A stretch of 50,073 nucleotides of DNA from Dehalococcoidia bacterium (lineage in GTDB: Bacteria > Chloroflexota > Dehalococcoidia > Lucifugimonadales > UBA3495). Positions 35,461-44,754 of this stretch are shown here, piece by piece; the stretch's first letter is position 1, and each line of letters opens with the position of its first letter. A program made the translations under genes and the position numbers. Location of the stretch: the NCBI GenBank assembly GCA_022450395.1, contig JAKUQE010000001.1, forward strand, positions 1 to 50,073, in the 5' to 3' direction. The notes beneath the pieces were generated by a model that was not told where the DNA came from, searched no databases, and saw only the letters and a program-made list of their open reading frames with translations.

Positions 35461-37211
35461 GGGTCAGTATCTGCTATGCCACGGTGGGTGAAGGGCCGCC
35501 GCTGGTTAAAGCGCCCAACTGGCTCAGCCACCTGGAGTACGACTGGCGCAGCCCGGTCTGGCGGCACTGGTGGGAAGAATTGGCCCGGAACCACCGCCTC
35601 ATCAGGTTCGATCAACGGGGCATCGGATTATCGGATTGGAACGTGGAAGATATGTCCTTCGACGCTCGAGTCAGCGACTTGGAGACCGTGGTCGACGCCC
35701 TGGGCCTGGAAACGTTTGCTCTCTTGGGTATTTCTCAAGGCGGATCGGCCGCGGCCGAATACTCGGTGAGGCATCCTGAAAGAGTTAATAAGCTGATAAT
35801 CTACGGAAGTTTTGCCGTTGGGAGTTCTAGGCGCAACGAGACACCGGAGCAAACCGCAGAGAGGGAAGCTCTTATCACGCTGATGAGGGTTGGTTGGGGA
35901 AGGGAAAATCCCGCTTACCGGCAGGTTTTCGCCACCAATTTTATGCCGGATGCAACTGCCGAGGACATGGACTCGTTCAACGAGTTGCAGCGAGCGTCTG
36001 CTTCTCCGGAAAACGCGGTTAGGACAACTCGTGAGACGGCGCAGATCGACCTGAGGAACCGGATGCCCCAGATAACTGTTCCGACTCTGGTATTGCATGC
36101 TCGGGAAGACGGCCAGGTCCCCTTCGAGTTGGGACGTCAAGTGGCCGCTCTGATACCCGGAGCGCGGTTCGTCCCATTAGCCAGCAAAAACCATATTTTG
36201 CGGGAAGATGAGCCTGCATGGCCAGTTTTTCTATCCGAAGTTCGGGGTTTTCTCGGCGTCGGCGAGTCTGACGCCCAGTCTGCTGTTGCCCCCGGCCCGT
36301 CACAGCTCGCCAGCGTTTCGGTATCAACCGAGACCGGTGACGAGGCAGAAGCTCATACTCTAATCTCGGGAATGGACGAGGTGTCTCTGAGACGCTTCAG
36401 CGTGGTTCCCGGCTACTCAAAATTCGACGAGGTTACCCGCAACGTGTTGAAGGATGCCCGTCAGAAAATCGCCGAGGGCATAGGCCAACCCACGGGCAAG
36501 CGGGAAAACCACCTTTTTTGGGCGGCGCCGGGCAGCGGGAAGACCTATTTCGCGGTTCAGACCGTCGCCTCACTCCCCGGTAACGTTCGCTACCACGAGT
36601 TGAACCTGGCCAAGCTGACCGAGCCGGAATTCCTCGCCGGACTTCGTGAGATGGATGATTTCACCGACCCGTGCCTCTGCTTGATCGATGAAGTCGACGC
36701 CAAGCCCGAAGAGGTGTGGCCCTACGAAGTCTTGCTTCCGTATCTGGACGCCGCTTTGGAGCGAAAGGCCCGGTTCGTTTTCGTCATGGCGGGGAGCTCG
36801 GGCTCCAGCGTCAGCGAGATGAAACAGAGGATCGCCTCCCGGCCCAAGGGGACCGACATGCTGAGCCGCATCCCCGATGGCAACGAGTACCAGATCCCCG
36901 CCATGGGGGTGGGCGATCGGGTCCTGGTGGCGCTCAGCCAGTTCCTGCAGGCAGGGAAAGAGGCCGGCAAGGAAGTGCAGTCTGTGGAGAAGCTGGGGCT
37001 CTACTTCGTGGCCACCACACCCCGCCTGGCCAACGCCCGCCAACTGCGGGAGTTCGCGGTACGTGCGGTGGAACGCATGCCTCTTGGAGAAGACCGGATC
37101 AAGTACGATCACCTGTTCGGGGCCGGAGACCCAGAGAACAAGACCTTTTGGGCTCAATCTTCGCCGGTGGCCGGGGACCTGGCAAACCGCTATGTGGCGG
37201 TGCGGGAGTAG
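35424..37211 (+). CDS. Fusion protein: N-terminal alpha/beta hydrolase and C-terminal AAA+ ATPase
   Basis: MEQQLGFATAPDGVSICYATVGEGPPLVKAPNWLSHLEYDW; GISQGG nucleophile elbow; Walker A WAAPGSGKTYF; Walker B CLCLIDEVDAK; FVFVMAGSSGSS. Confidence 0.85.
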   Translation: MEQQLGFATAPDGVSICYATVGEGPPLVKAPNWLSHLEYDWRSPVWRHWWEELARNHRLIRFDQRGIGLSDWNVEDMSFDARVSDLETVVDALGLETFALLGISQGGSAAAEYSVRHPERVNKLIIYGSFAVGSSRRNETPEQTAEREALITLMRVGWGRENPAYRQVFATNFMPDATAEDMDSFNELQRASASPENAVRTTRETAQIDLRNRMPQITVPTLVLHAREDGQVPFELGRQVAALIPGARFVPLASKNHILREDEPAWPVFLSEVRGFLGVGESDAQSAVAPGPSQLASVSVSTETGDEAEAHTLISGMDEVSLRRFSVVPGYSKFDEVTRNVLKDARQKIAEGIGQPTGKRENHLFWAAPGSGKTYFAVQTVASLPGNVRYHELNLAKLTEPEFLAGLREMDDFTDPCLCLIDEVDAKPEEVWPYEVLLPYLDAALERKARFVFVMAGSSGSSVSEMKQRIASRPKGTDMLSRIPDGNEYQIPAMGVGDRVLVALSQFLQAGKEAGKEVQSVEKLGLYFVATTPRLANARQLREFAVRAVERMPLGEDRIKYDHLFGAGDPENKTFWAQSSPVAGDLANRYVAVRE

Positions 37212-37225
37212 GCCGGTTCACCAGG

Positions 37226-37335
37226 CTACAGCCCGCCCAACTCCTCCACGGTTCCGTCTACGTAAAGGATACCCAGGGCGGCCAGGGCGGTTTGCCGTAT
37301 CTGAGCAGCCTGGGACCTGTCTCGAAGAGAACCTA
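37226..37335 (-). pseudogene. Duplicated 3'-terminal fragment of the halogenase-like gene at 39161-40804
   Basis: CTACAGCCCGCCCAACTCCTCCAC.GT.CCGTCTACGTA.A.AATACCCAGGGCGGCCAGGGCGGTTTGCCG matches 39161-39270 nearly base for base. Confidence 0.88.
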
Positions 37336-37336
37336 T

Positions 37337-37510
37337 GACGCTGATCTAGGCCCATTTTACGCCAGGACGCGCCAGATACAATCCCCGTTCCTGAATCACC
37401 TTCGTGATTTTCGATTCTCCGTCCTGTCTCCCACGTGGTAGAATCCCGGCGTAATTCAGACAGTAGGTCCGGCTGCATGGCGCAGCAACTCGGGATCACC
37501 CCGCACCGGA
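37337..37510 (+). repeat. Copy B of the duplicated promoter/5' module (encodes MAQQLGI before homology ends)
   Basis: Aligns to 35296-35460 with one ~18-bp insertion; homology to the hydrolase ends around 37510. Confidence 0.85.
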
Positions 37511-37872
37511 TAGCGCCAGCAACTGCTAAGTATAGACCCCGTTATTGGATGCACGGCTGGTCAACACTTGCTAGAGTCCGATCACTTTCGGGAGTCCATT
37601 CCACGCCAGATTCCATGGTCCCACTCGGCCGGTTTGGCCGACAGGTGCAGCAATTCGACCCTGTAGAGGTAGTACTGAAGTGTGCCGCGACTAGCCGGTT
37701 CATGGATAAGGAAAACAAGACTCTGCACCAGGAGCCATTTTCGGACACCCTAGCTGGATTCCGTCGGACGCATTATGCATTGGTAACTCATAGTGGATTG
37801 GCTTCCGTAGTTCGCCTAGCAATCAGAAATTAACCTTGGGCTAGAAGAGAGTCCGCGTCCGCAAAGGACGTA

Positions 37873-39134
37873 ATGGTCCTGGCTAATAATTGGAACAACG
37901 TCGAAGATCCTTTTCTGGGATCTGGGTTGATGACTCTAGTCAGAGTTGCATACGAGCATTTTCCCTACCAAGAGCAGCTAGCTGACCTGATTCCTAGGTA
38001 CCTAATGATTTTAACTAAAACGAATCCAACTGACCCCTTGCTGGACGTACAAGATACCTTCAAGAGCAAGACGGGACTCAGCATCGAAGAGTTCATGAAG
38101 ATTGGGGTCTCGTTTTATTCTGGGGCGCTTCAATACGCTTCATTTGAACGTGGCTTTATCGAAGGTACCGAGGAGGAAAAACTAAAGCCTTTGCTCACCT
38201 CTGAAAAGGTTGACGCTTTTCTTAATGCCGTCGCCGCTGACTTCCCGACGTTTCGACGCCTTTGCTTGCAGGAGGAACAGGAGGCCCCAGGAGCCGGTAA
38301 ATGGGTTTTCAATTCCTTAATAAGTAGGCCAGTCATTATCCTTCCGGACGGGCGCTTCTGTGTTCCCGTTCCCCGGTTGTTGATCCATCGGATTACTAAG
38401 GGCATCTACTATGACTTGCTGGAGGCTTATTCTACTCCTGGTGACAACCCATTTCTTGCTTGGTTCGGTCACGCTTTCGAGGAGTACGGAGGTTTCATAC
38501 TCCAAAAAGCATTGGACCAGACAACAGTCTACCCGGAGCCTGCGTACGGAAGCTCTGTAAGACATGGTCCGGACTGGACGATACTTGGGGAGGACATTGG
38601 CCTTGCCATGGAGTTTCGCTCTTCACGGGAGCCGAAGATCGTTAGGAGTACAACAGAACGGGACGAAGTAATTAACCGAGTGCGCCGAGGATTGGTTGGG
38701 ATTCTCAGGCAATTCCCGGCAAAGATTAGGGCCATTCTCGATGGCTCAGCAGGCTTACCCGCATCCGGGGTAAGTGAGCTTGTGCCCGCCGTTATTACCT
38801 TAGAATCCTGGCACCCTGAAGGGCTCACAACTGACTTAATTAGAAGAGAGTTGCAACAGGAAGGGACGGATCCTGGGCGCTTTCAGCTGATGTCGATAAG
38901 GGACTTAGAGTGGTTACTGACCTGGGCCCAAATCGAGCCTCCGGCTATTGTTCTTCGGGATAAGCTCTCCGACCCTGCCCTGGTGATATGTCTGTCAGCC
39001 AATACCTGCAAAAGCGCGCCGATGACCAGGGTTTATCATTCCCGCGGCGGATACTCAAGGATGTAGCTGATGCATTCTTTGACGAGTTCACAAGTAATGA
39101 CGACCCAGCCGTAGACAAATCAATCTTTGAATAG
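37873..39134 (+). CDS. Uncharacterised protein with a possible PD-(D/E)XK-like nuclease motif; apparent frameshift near 38990 extends the C-terminus
   Basis: ORF 37873..39066. FGHAFEEYGGFILQKAL...YPEPAYGSSVRHGPDWTILGEDIGLAMEFRSSREPKI resembles E...DW...E-x-R/K nuclease-fold cores. An alternative frame from about 38988 encodes MSVSQYLQKRADDQGLSFPRRILKDVADAFFDEFTSNDDPAVDKSIFE*. Confidence 0.5.
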
Positions 39135-39160
39135 ACTTGGATCAGGCCATCCACCTATAT

Positions 39161-40804
39161 CTACAGCCCGCCCAACTCCTCCACTGTCCCGTCTACGTAG
39201 AGAATACCCAGGGCGGCCAGGGCGGTTTGCCGGATCTGGTCGGCCTGGGACTCGTCTCCTAGAGAAATTAATCCGTCCAGCAATTGGTCCACGGTTTTCT
39301 CACCGTCGATCTGAGAAACCAAGGCGGCGATCAGCCCGCTGCATGGTGTGCCCTCGGGCTGGCTGACCGTAGTCAGGACCGTCCCCCAGACGAACTCTCC
39401 AGCGCCCAGCACCGGTTTTCGCTGGGTTAGTGTTCCAGGGGCAAGCCGGGGGATGGCGGTCATTATCGGGTCTCCGGTATCGGTTCCGGAGCGCGCTGCT
39501 TCCCATCTCACCCGCCGCCTTTCCCGCTCCGACTCCACCTGGCGAACGCTGGAGGCGAACTCTAGGGGAGCTTTACCCTGCTCCAGGACCGCCCGTTCGT
39601 AGCCTCGGGGAGGTTGGCCGGCCACTGCCTGAATAAATGCCTGACGGGGCGTAAAGTTTCCGGCGCCTTCCAGCAGGCGGCGTGCCTCCCAAAAATAAGA
39701 GTCCGACGTAAGGTTGCTGGAGTAAAACAACCGGGCCATCTCCCGGAAGTGGCTGTACTCTTTCAGGTATAGCTCATGGTAGGCGGCGGCGGCGGGCTCG
39801 GCTATCTCGGCATCTTTGAGCGCCGAAGTTACATAAGCCGCGGATAGGATGCCGGACATCAATGCCAAGTGGACGCCCGAGGAAAACAAGGGGTCCACGA
39901 AGCAGGCTGCGTCCCCCGCCAGCACGTAGCCGTCCCCGGCCACCCGTTCGCATACGTAGGACCAATCCTTAACGATGAACGGTCCGGACTCCAACTGGGC
40001 TTCCCGAAGCATTCCGGAGGTGTGCGGCGCTTGGGCCACTTGGGCTTGGAGGAATTCGCCTAGACCTCCTTTGCTGATCTCCGACTGGCCGGTGGAGCTA
40101 TCCACCACCGCTCCCACGCTGGTCCAGCCGGTGTGCAGTGGTATGCTCCAAAGCCAGCCGTTGGGATATGCCTCGATGAAGATGTTTGTCTCGTCGGGAG
40201 AAGGCAGGCGCTGCGCTCCGGAGAAATAGCCGTATACGGCCAGGTTCTGGAAGAAAGAGTCCCATTGCCGCAGGTTCAGGTCCCTGGCCAGGATGCCCGT
40301 CTGGCCGCTGGCATCCACTACGTACCGGCACCGGACCGTGGCGGTTTCGCCGGTGTCAGATCGGTATCGGACGCCGGTGGCTTTCCCACTCTCCCACAGC
40401 ACCTCCACCACCCGGTGGCCTTCTCGAACGTCCACTCCATGGGCGCGGCTGTTTTCCAGTAGCAGTTGATCGAACTGGGGACGCCAGACCTGATAGGAGT
40501 GAGGATTGCGTTGGTTGGTTTCCTTGAAGTACCAGCTCCAAGGAGCGGGGTCCGTCCCCCACACCATGGTAGCTCCCCACTTTTTCAGAAAACCGGCGGC
40601 TTCCACGGCGGGAAGCACGCCCAACTCTTCAAGCACAGGGATACTGGCCGGCAACAGCGACTCGCCGACGTGCTCCCGGGGAAATCTTTCCCTCTCTAAC
40701 AGAAGCACCCTGACTCCCTGCCGGGCCAACATGGTCGCCGACGTGCTTCCCGCCGGCCCGCCGCCAATGACCACAACTTCACATGAATGCTCAGCTGTGG
40801 TCAT
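39161..40804 (-). CDS. FAD-dependent oxidoreductase, flavin-dependent halogenase-like, with a C-terminal wHTH/PqqD-like extension
   Basis: VVVIGGGPAGSTSATMLARQGVRVLLLERERFPREHVGESLLPAS; GWLWSIPL (GWxWxIP); GDAACFVDPLFSSGVHLA; C-terminal LIAALVSQIDGEKTVDQLLDGL. Confidence 0.85.
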   Translation of the reverse strand: MTTAEHSCEVVVIGGGPAGSTSATMLARQGVRVLLLERERFPREHVGESLLPASIPVLEELGVLPAVEAAGFLKKWGATMVWGTDPAPWSWYFKETNQRNPHSYQVWRPQFDQLLLENSRAHGVDVREGHRVVEVLWESGKATGVRYRSDTGETATVRCRYVVDASGQTGILARDLNLRQWDSFFQNLAVYGYFSGAQRLPSPDETNIFIEAYPNGWLWSIPLHTGWTSVGAVVDSSTGQSEISKGGLGEFLQAQVAQAPHTSGMLREAQLESGPFIVKDWSYVCERVAGDGYVLAGDAACFVDPLFSSGVHLALMSGILSAAYVTSALKDAEIAEPAAAAYHELYLKEYSHFREMARLFYSSNLTSDSYFWEARRLLEGAGNFTPRQAFIQAVAGQPPRGYERAVLEQGKAPLEFASSVRQVESERERRRVRWEAARSGTDTGDPIMTAIPRLAPGTLTQRKPVLGAGEFVWGTVLTTVSQPEGTPCSGLIAALVSQIDGEKTVDQLLDGLISLGDESQADQIRQTALAALGILYVDGTVEELGGL

Positions 40805-40849
40805 TTAGCTTCTTCAGAATCGTTCAAGGCCCACGGGCGCCAATCTGAG

Positions 40850-42118
40850 TTATTGAGACGCCTCGTCCGGCGTTGGATCGATAGACTCGCCGGTGGCGGG
40901 GTTGACTTCGAAGGGGCCGGGTAGCTCCAGTTCCTTGGCAATCTCGCGCACCGCTGGGATGACTTCCTCTCCCATCAGGCGCAGGCTGCGCATGGCGTCG
41001 TCGTGGGTCATTGCCCCGTCGCCGTCCCAGAAAAAGATGCTGCCGGGGCGGATGTACTCCAGCACGTGGCGAATCTTGGGTATGACGGTTTTGGGCGTTC
41101 CGCAGATGATGGTGTAGTCGGCGATCTGCTGCTCGTAGGGACGGCCCAGCACACCGGCGACTCCGCCGCCACCGCCACGAGCCGCAGTGGCGACTGCCTG
41201 AGTGGGCAGAACTCTTCTCCGCGAAGTGAGGCCGGGCAGATTGACCAGCGCCGGGTTAACGGTGCCTTCGTTGCCCTCCAGGAAGGGGTTACTGGGTCCT
41301 TGAATGTACTTCCTTCCGGTCGCCTCGGCCAGTTCCTCGGTCTCGTCCACGTGGACCTTCCACAGGTATCCCAGATTTTGAGGACCTGATTCGTAGCCGT
41401 GTTCGGCGGCGGTGTCGTGGTAAAGCTGAAAGGCCTGTTTAGTGGGTGCTAGTTCCGTGGCCAGCATGATGTAGGGGATGCGCTTCTCGGCCGCCCACAT
41501 GAGGGAGTCCCTGCTAACCACGCCGGGCAGCCAGATGGGGGGATGGGGTTTCTGGTACGGTTTGGCCCAGGGATTGACGTGCCGGTAATTGTAGTGCTTG
41601 CCCTCCCAGCGGAAGGGACCGGGAGTGGTCCAGGCCTTTATGATGAACTCATGGGCTTCTTGGAACCTCTCCCAGTTGTAATGGGGTTCAATGTTGTGGG
41701 ACACGCTTTCCCGTCCGGTGCCGCGCACCCAACCGGAAACCAGCCGGCCATGGGAAATCATGTCGATCATCGACAGTTGCTCCACCAGCCACAGCGGGTC
41801 GTCCCAAATGGGAATGATGTTCCCCAGGAGAACGATCTTGGCACGTTTCGTGATTCGGGCCAGGATGGACGCCTCGACGTTCATGGCGCCGCCCATGCAG
41901 AAGGCGGTGTTGTGATGCTCGTTGAGCATCAAACCGTCGAAACCCATTTCCTCGGCGTAGATCTTCTCGTCCAAGTACCGGTTCAAAAGGCCGGCCGCCA
42001 AGATTGGATCAAACATTTCGTTGCTGACGGTAAGATCCATGATGGGTTTTCCCGTCGCCCCATAGAACCCAGTTCGTTCGTCTTGGTAAGGCCTTTCGGT
42101 GAAATAGCCTATGAACAT
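40850..42118 (-). CDS. LLM class flavin-dependent oxidoreductase
   Basis: EEMGFDGLMLNEHHNTAFCMGGAMNVEASILARITKRAKIVLLGNIIPIWDDPLWLVEQLSMIDMISHGRLVSGWVRG. Confidence 0.92.
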   Translation of the reverse strand: MFIGYFTERPYQDERTGFYGATGKPIMDLTVSNEMFDPILAAGLLNRYLDEKIYAEEMGFDGLMLNEHHNTAFCMGGAMNVEASILARITKRAKIVLLGNIIPIWDDPLWLVEQLSMIDMISHGRLVSGWVRGTGRESVSHNIEPHYNWERFQEAHEFIIKAWTTPGPFRWEGKHYNYRHVNPWAKPYQKPHPPIWLPGVVSRDSLMWAAEKRIPYIMLATELAPTKQAFQLYHDTAAEHGYESGPQNLGYLWKVHVDETEELAEATGRKYIQGPSNPFLEGNEGTVNPALVNLPGLTSRRRVLPTQAVATAARGGGGGVAGVLGRPYEQQIADYTIICGTPKTVIPKIRHVLEYIRPGSIFFWDGDGAMTHDDAMRSLRLMGEEVIPAVREIAKELELPGPFEVNPATGESIDPTPDEASQ

Positions 42119-42196
42119 CTTCCTCTCCTTCCGGTCTCACCGGAGAGCCAAGTCAGCGCGATTATAACACCGCCGATTTCAGGTAGGACCGGCCGA

Positions 42197-42997
42197 TCAG
42201 GCCGCTAGAAACTCCTTGACCAACTGAAGGAATTCCTCGGTTTTCTCGATCTCCGGATGGTGGCCGCAGTTGTCTATGACGGCCAGCCTCGAACCTTTGA
42301 TATTCTCCTGATAAACCTGTCCGGCGCTCAACGGCACGATGGCATCTTCCTTGCCCCACACCACCAAAGTTGGGAGAGTTTTAAGCCGGTGCAGTAGATG
42401 GGACAGACCGGGATAGTGCATGTAGGGCCGCCAACTCATCCGGGAGGCCTCCTCCCTAGCAACTTCCCATCTCTCGACCAGTTCGGGTGTGGGCTCGTCG
42501 GGGCAGATGGTGGAGAATTCGGACGTGGCGTCCGGGTCGAGAATCCCCTTTGAGATGAACTCTTTGGCCACCACCAAGAACATGTCGAAAATCTCTCCAG
42601 TGGGAGGCCGAATGCCGGCGGGGCCCACCAGGATCATCTTTTTAAACGTTTGCGGGCTCATGGTCGCCATTTCGGCCGCCAGCCATCCTCCCAAGGAGAT
42701 GCCCATCAGGTTAACCCGGTCTAATCCCAGGTCGTCCAGCACCTCCAGATACCATCCCGCCATGTCCCGAATATTCATGATCCACTCTTGCCGCACAGTT
42801 TCGCCGAAGCCGGAGTGGGACGGGATATAGAGGGTGTAGTCTTGGGCCAGAGCCTGGTGGTAATTCAGCCAGCCGGGATGCCCCAACTCGTCGTGGAGGA
42901 TGAGCAAGGGGTCACCGTCTCCCCCCTTCACCAGTTGAACGGCGCCGCCGGCTGCTTCCACGATCTCTTCGCTCCAGATCTGAGCACTCGTGGCCAT
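42197..42997 (-). CDS. Alpha/beta hydrolase
   Basis: PLLILHDELGHPGWLNYHQALAQDYTLYIPSHSGFGET; LMGISLGGWLAAEMA; LPTLVVWGKEDAIVP; NCGHHPEIEK. Confidence 0.9.
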   Translation of the reverse strand: MATSAQIWSEEIVEAAGGAVQLVKGGDGDPLLILHDELGHPGWLNYHQALAQDYTLYIPSHSGFGETVRQEWIMNIRDMAGWYLEVLDDLGLDRVNLMGISLGGWLAAEMATMSPQTFKKMILVGPAGIRPPTGEIFDMFLVVAKEFISKGILDPDATSEFSTICPDEPTPELVERWEVAREEASRMSWRPYMHYPGLSHLLHRLKTLPTLVVWGKEDAIVPLSAGQVYQENIKGSRLAVIDNCGHHPEIEKTEEFLQLVKEFLAA

Positions 42998-43235
42998 ATT
43001 AGTGTTTCCTCCTGAAAGTGGGTGTTCCAACAGCCCCATTCGCTGGGGCTGCCCGGAGCGTAAAAACGCTGGTGCAGCGCCTCGCTCACCATACCAGGCA
43101 TGATAGCACGAGCGGCGTGATATTTGTGGGGAAGTAACCGAAATGTTCGACTTGAATCGATTGGTCCGATTTAAGCATCCCATGATTGACCCGGGATCAT
43201 AAAGAGACCAGGTTTGCCCAAAGAGACGTCGCCGG

Positions 43236-44630
43236 ATGGCTGGAATGATGTTAAGGGAAATATGTTGGGCGTGGCACAGGCGTGCCGGCGTGGCCCTTGC
43301 CGGCTCGGCTTTGATAATCGCGTGCGGTGGCGCCGCTCAGCCGGGTGACTCCGCCGCGACCCCGGCGGAGTCACCCGCCGCCGCCGCAACGGCTGTGCCT
43401 TTCGTTAGCACGTCATCATCCTCGGCCACAAAAGGCCCGAGCCCGGCTCCAGACACGATCTCCTCGAATCCTCAGTCACCAACAGCGCGGGCAGCCGCGG
43501 CATCTCTTCAGGACACTCCAACCGCAACTCTCCCTAAACGGGGCCGCGTGGTGATCCCGGAAGGGGATTTCCCTTTGGTCGATACCAGCCTCCATAGCGT
43601 GTCTCTGTCCGACATATTGTTTGACACCTTTGGCGGGTCGCCGCGCTTTCTGCCATTGGATAGGGCTAAAGAAGATAGGATCCTGGCTCTCCGGGACGCG
43701 ATCGTACCCATTCTCCATCCGGAATACGGGGCGGCGGGAGATCTGTCTTGGATGAAGGACGATAGCTTGGTCATGGGTTACGTCTCGGGAGAAGACGCTT
43801 ACGCTTATCCCATCAATGTGCTGAACGCCCACGAAATCGTCAACGACGTGATCAACGGCGTCCCCGTGCTCATTACTTACTGCCCTCTGTGCTTCAGCGG
43901 CGTGGTATACCAACGAGATTTGGACGGGACACTGTTGACCTTCGGCAATACCAGCGCCCTGTACCAGTCTGACTTGGTGATGTACGACCATCAAACGGGC
44001 TCTTACTGGTTCCAGGTTGCGGGAGAAGCCGTGGTTGGCGAGTTGACGGGCTCCCGCTTGAATCTATTGCCCTCTTCCACGATGACCTGGGGGGAGTGGA
44101 AGCGCTTGTACCCGCAGACCCAACTGCTGACGGGAATAGAAGGTGCGCCGACAATGTTCAACAGCAGGCGATACTCCAGGGGTTTCGGCGGAGATTATCA
44201 GGGCCGGATCAACGATGAGCAGTTCATTTTTCCGGTGGATGAAAAGAAACTGGATCGACGTTTGTCCGCCGGGGAGATAGTTTTGACGGTGGAAGTGGGC
44301 GGCGAGGTAACCGCTTTTCCCCTGGACATAATCGGAGACGGTGTTGTGAACGACCAAGTGGGCACCGAGCCGGTGGCGGTCTTTATCCGGGCCGGTGGCG
44401 GGGCCGTGGGCGCGTTCTCCCGGGTGGTCGACGGCAAAACACTGACCTTCGAGTATCGGCAGGACCGTCAAGTTTTCGTTGACCGGGAGACGTCCAGTAT
44501 CTGGGACGCGGCGGGCCGGGCTACCGGCGGTCCGATGTCCGGTGCCCAGTTAAAGCGGGTGAATACCCGCCGTGCCTTCTGGTTTTCCATCGCCATCGCC
44601 CTTCCCGGCGTTGACGTTTACACCCCCTGA
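43236..44630 (+). CDS. DUF3179 domain-containing lipoprotein
   Basis: Lipobox-like LAGSALIIACGG; YPINVLNAHEIVNDVINGVPVLITYCPLCFSGVVYQRDLDG; TGSYWFQVAGEAVVGELTGSRLNLLPSSTMTWGEWKRLYP. Confidence 0.88.
   Translation: MAGMMLREICWAWHRRAGVALAGSALIIACGGAAQPGDSAATPAESPAAAATAVPFVSTSSSSATKGPSPAPDTISSNPQSPTARAAAASLQDTPTATLPKRGRVVIPEGDFPLVDTSLHSVSLSDILFDTFGGSPRFLPLDRAKEDRILALRDAIVPILHPEYGAAGDLSWMKDDSLVMGYVSGEDAYAYPINVLNAHEIVNDVINGVPVLITYCPLCFSGVVYQRDLDGTLLTFGNTSALYQSDLVMYDHQTGSYWFQVAGEAVVGELTGSRLNLLPSSTMTWGEWKRLYPQTQLLTGIEGAPTMFNSRRYSRGFGGDYQGRINDEQFIFPVDEKKLDRRLSAGEIVLTVEVGGEVTAFPLDIIGDGVVNDQVGTEPVAVFIRAGGGAVGAFSRVVDGKTLTFEYRQDRQVFVDRETSSIWDAAGRATGGPMSGAQLKRVNTRRAFWFSIAIALPGVDVYTP
43342..43377. repeat. 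Perfect 15-bp inverted repeat inside the DUF3179 coding sequence
   Basis: CGGGTGACTCCGCCG-CGACCC-CGGCGGAGTCACCCG. Confidence 0.8.
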
Positions 44631-44754
44631 CAAAGCGGATTTTGAGGCTGTCTCGTGCCCCTGGCGCCATTGGATTTTCTTGACACCCCCTAGGGATTGT
44701 GATAAGTTTCGCACGCCTAAATCCTGGGATTTTGTGGGTGTAGAGGAACGATTT

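Noticed and set aside
37435-37833. 132-aa ORF beginning MVESRRNSDSRSGCMAQQLGI as a functional hydrolase
   Set aside because: Only the first ~7 residues after the internal ATG match the hydrolase; no GxSxG, and homology ends at about 37510.
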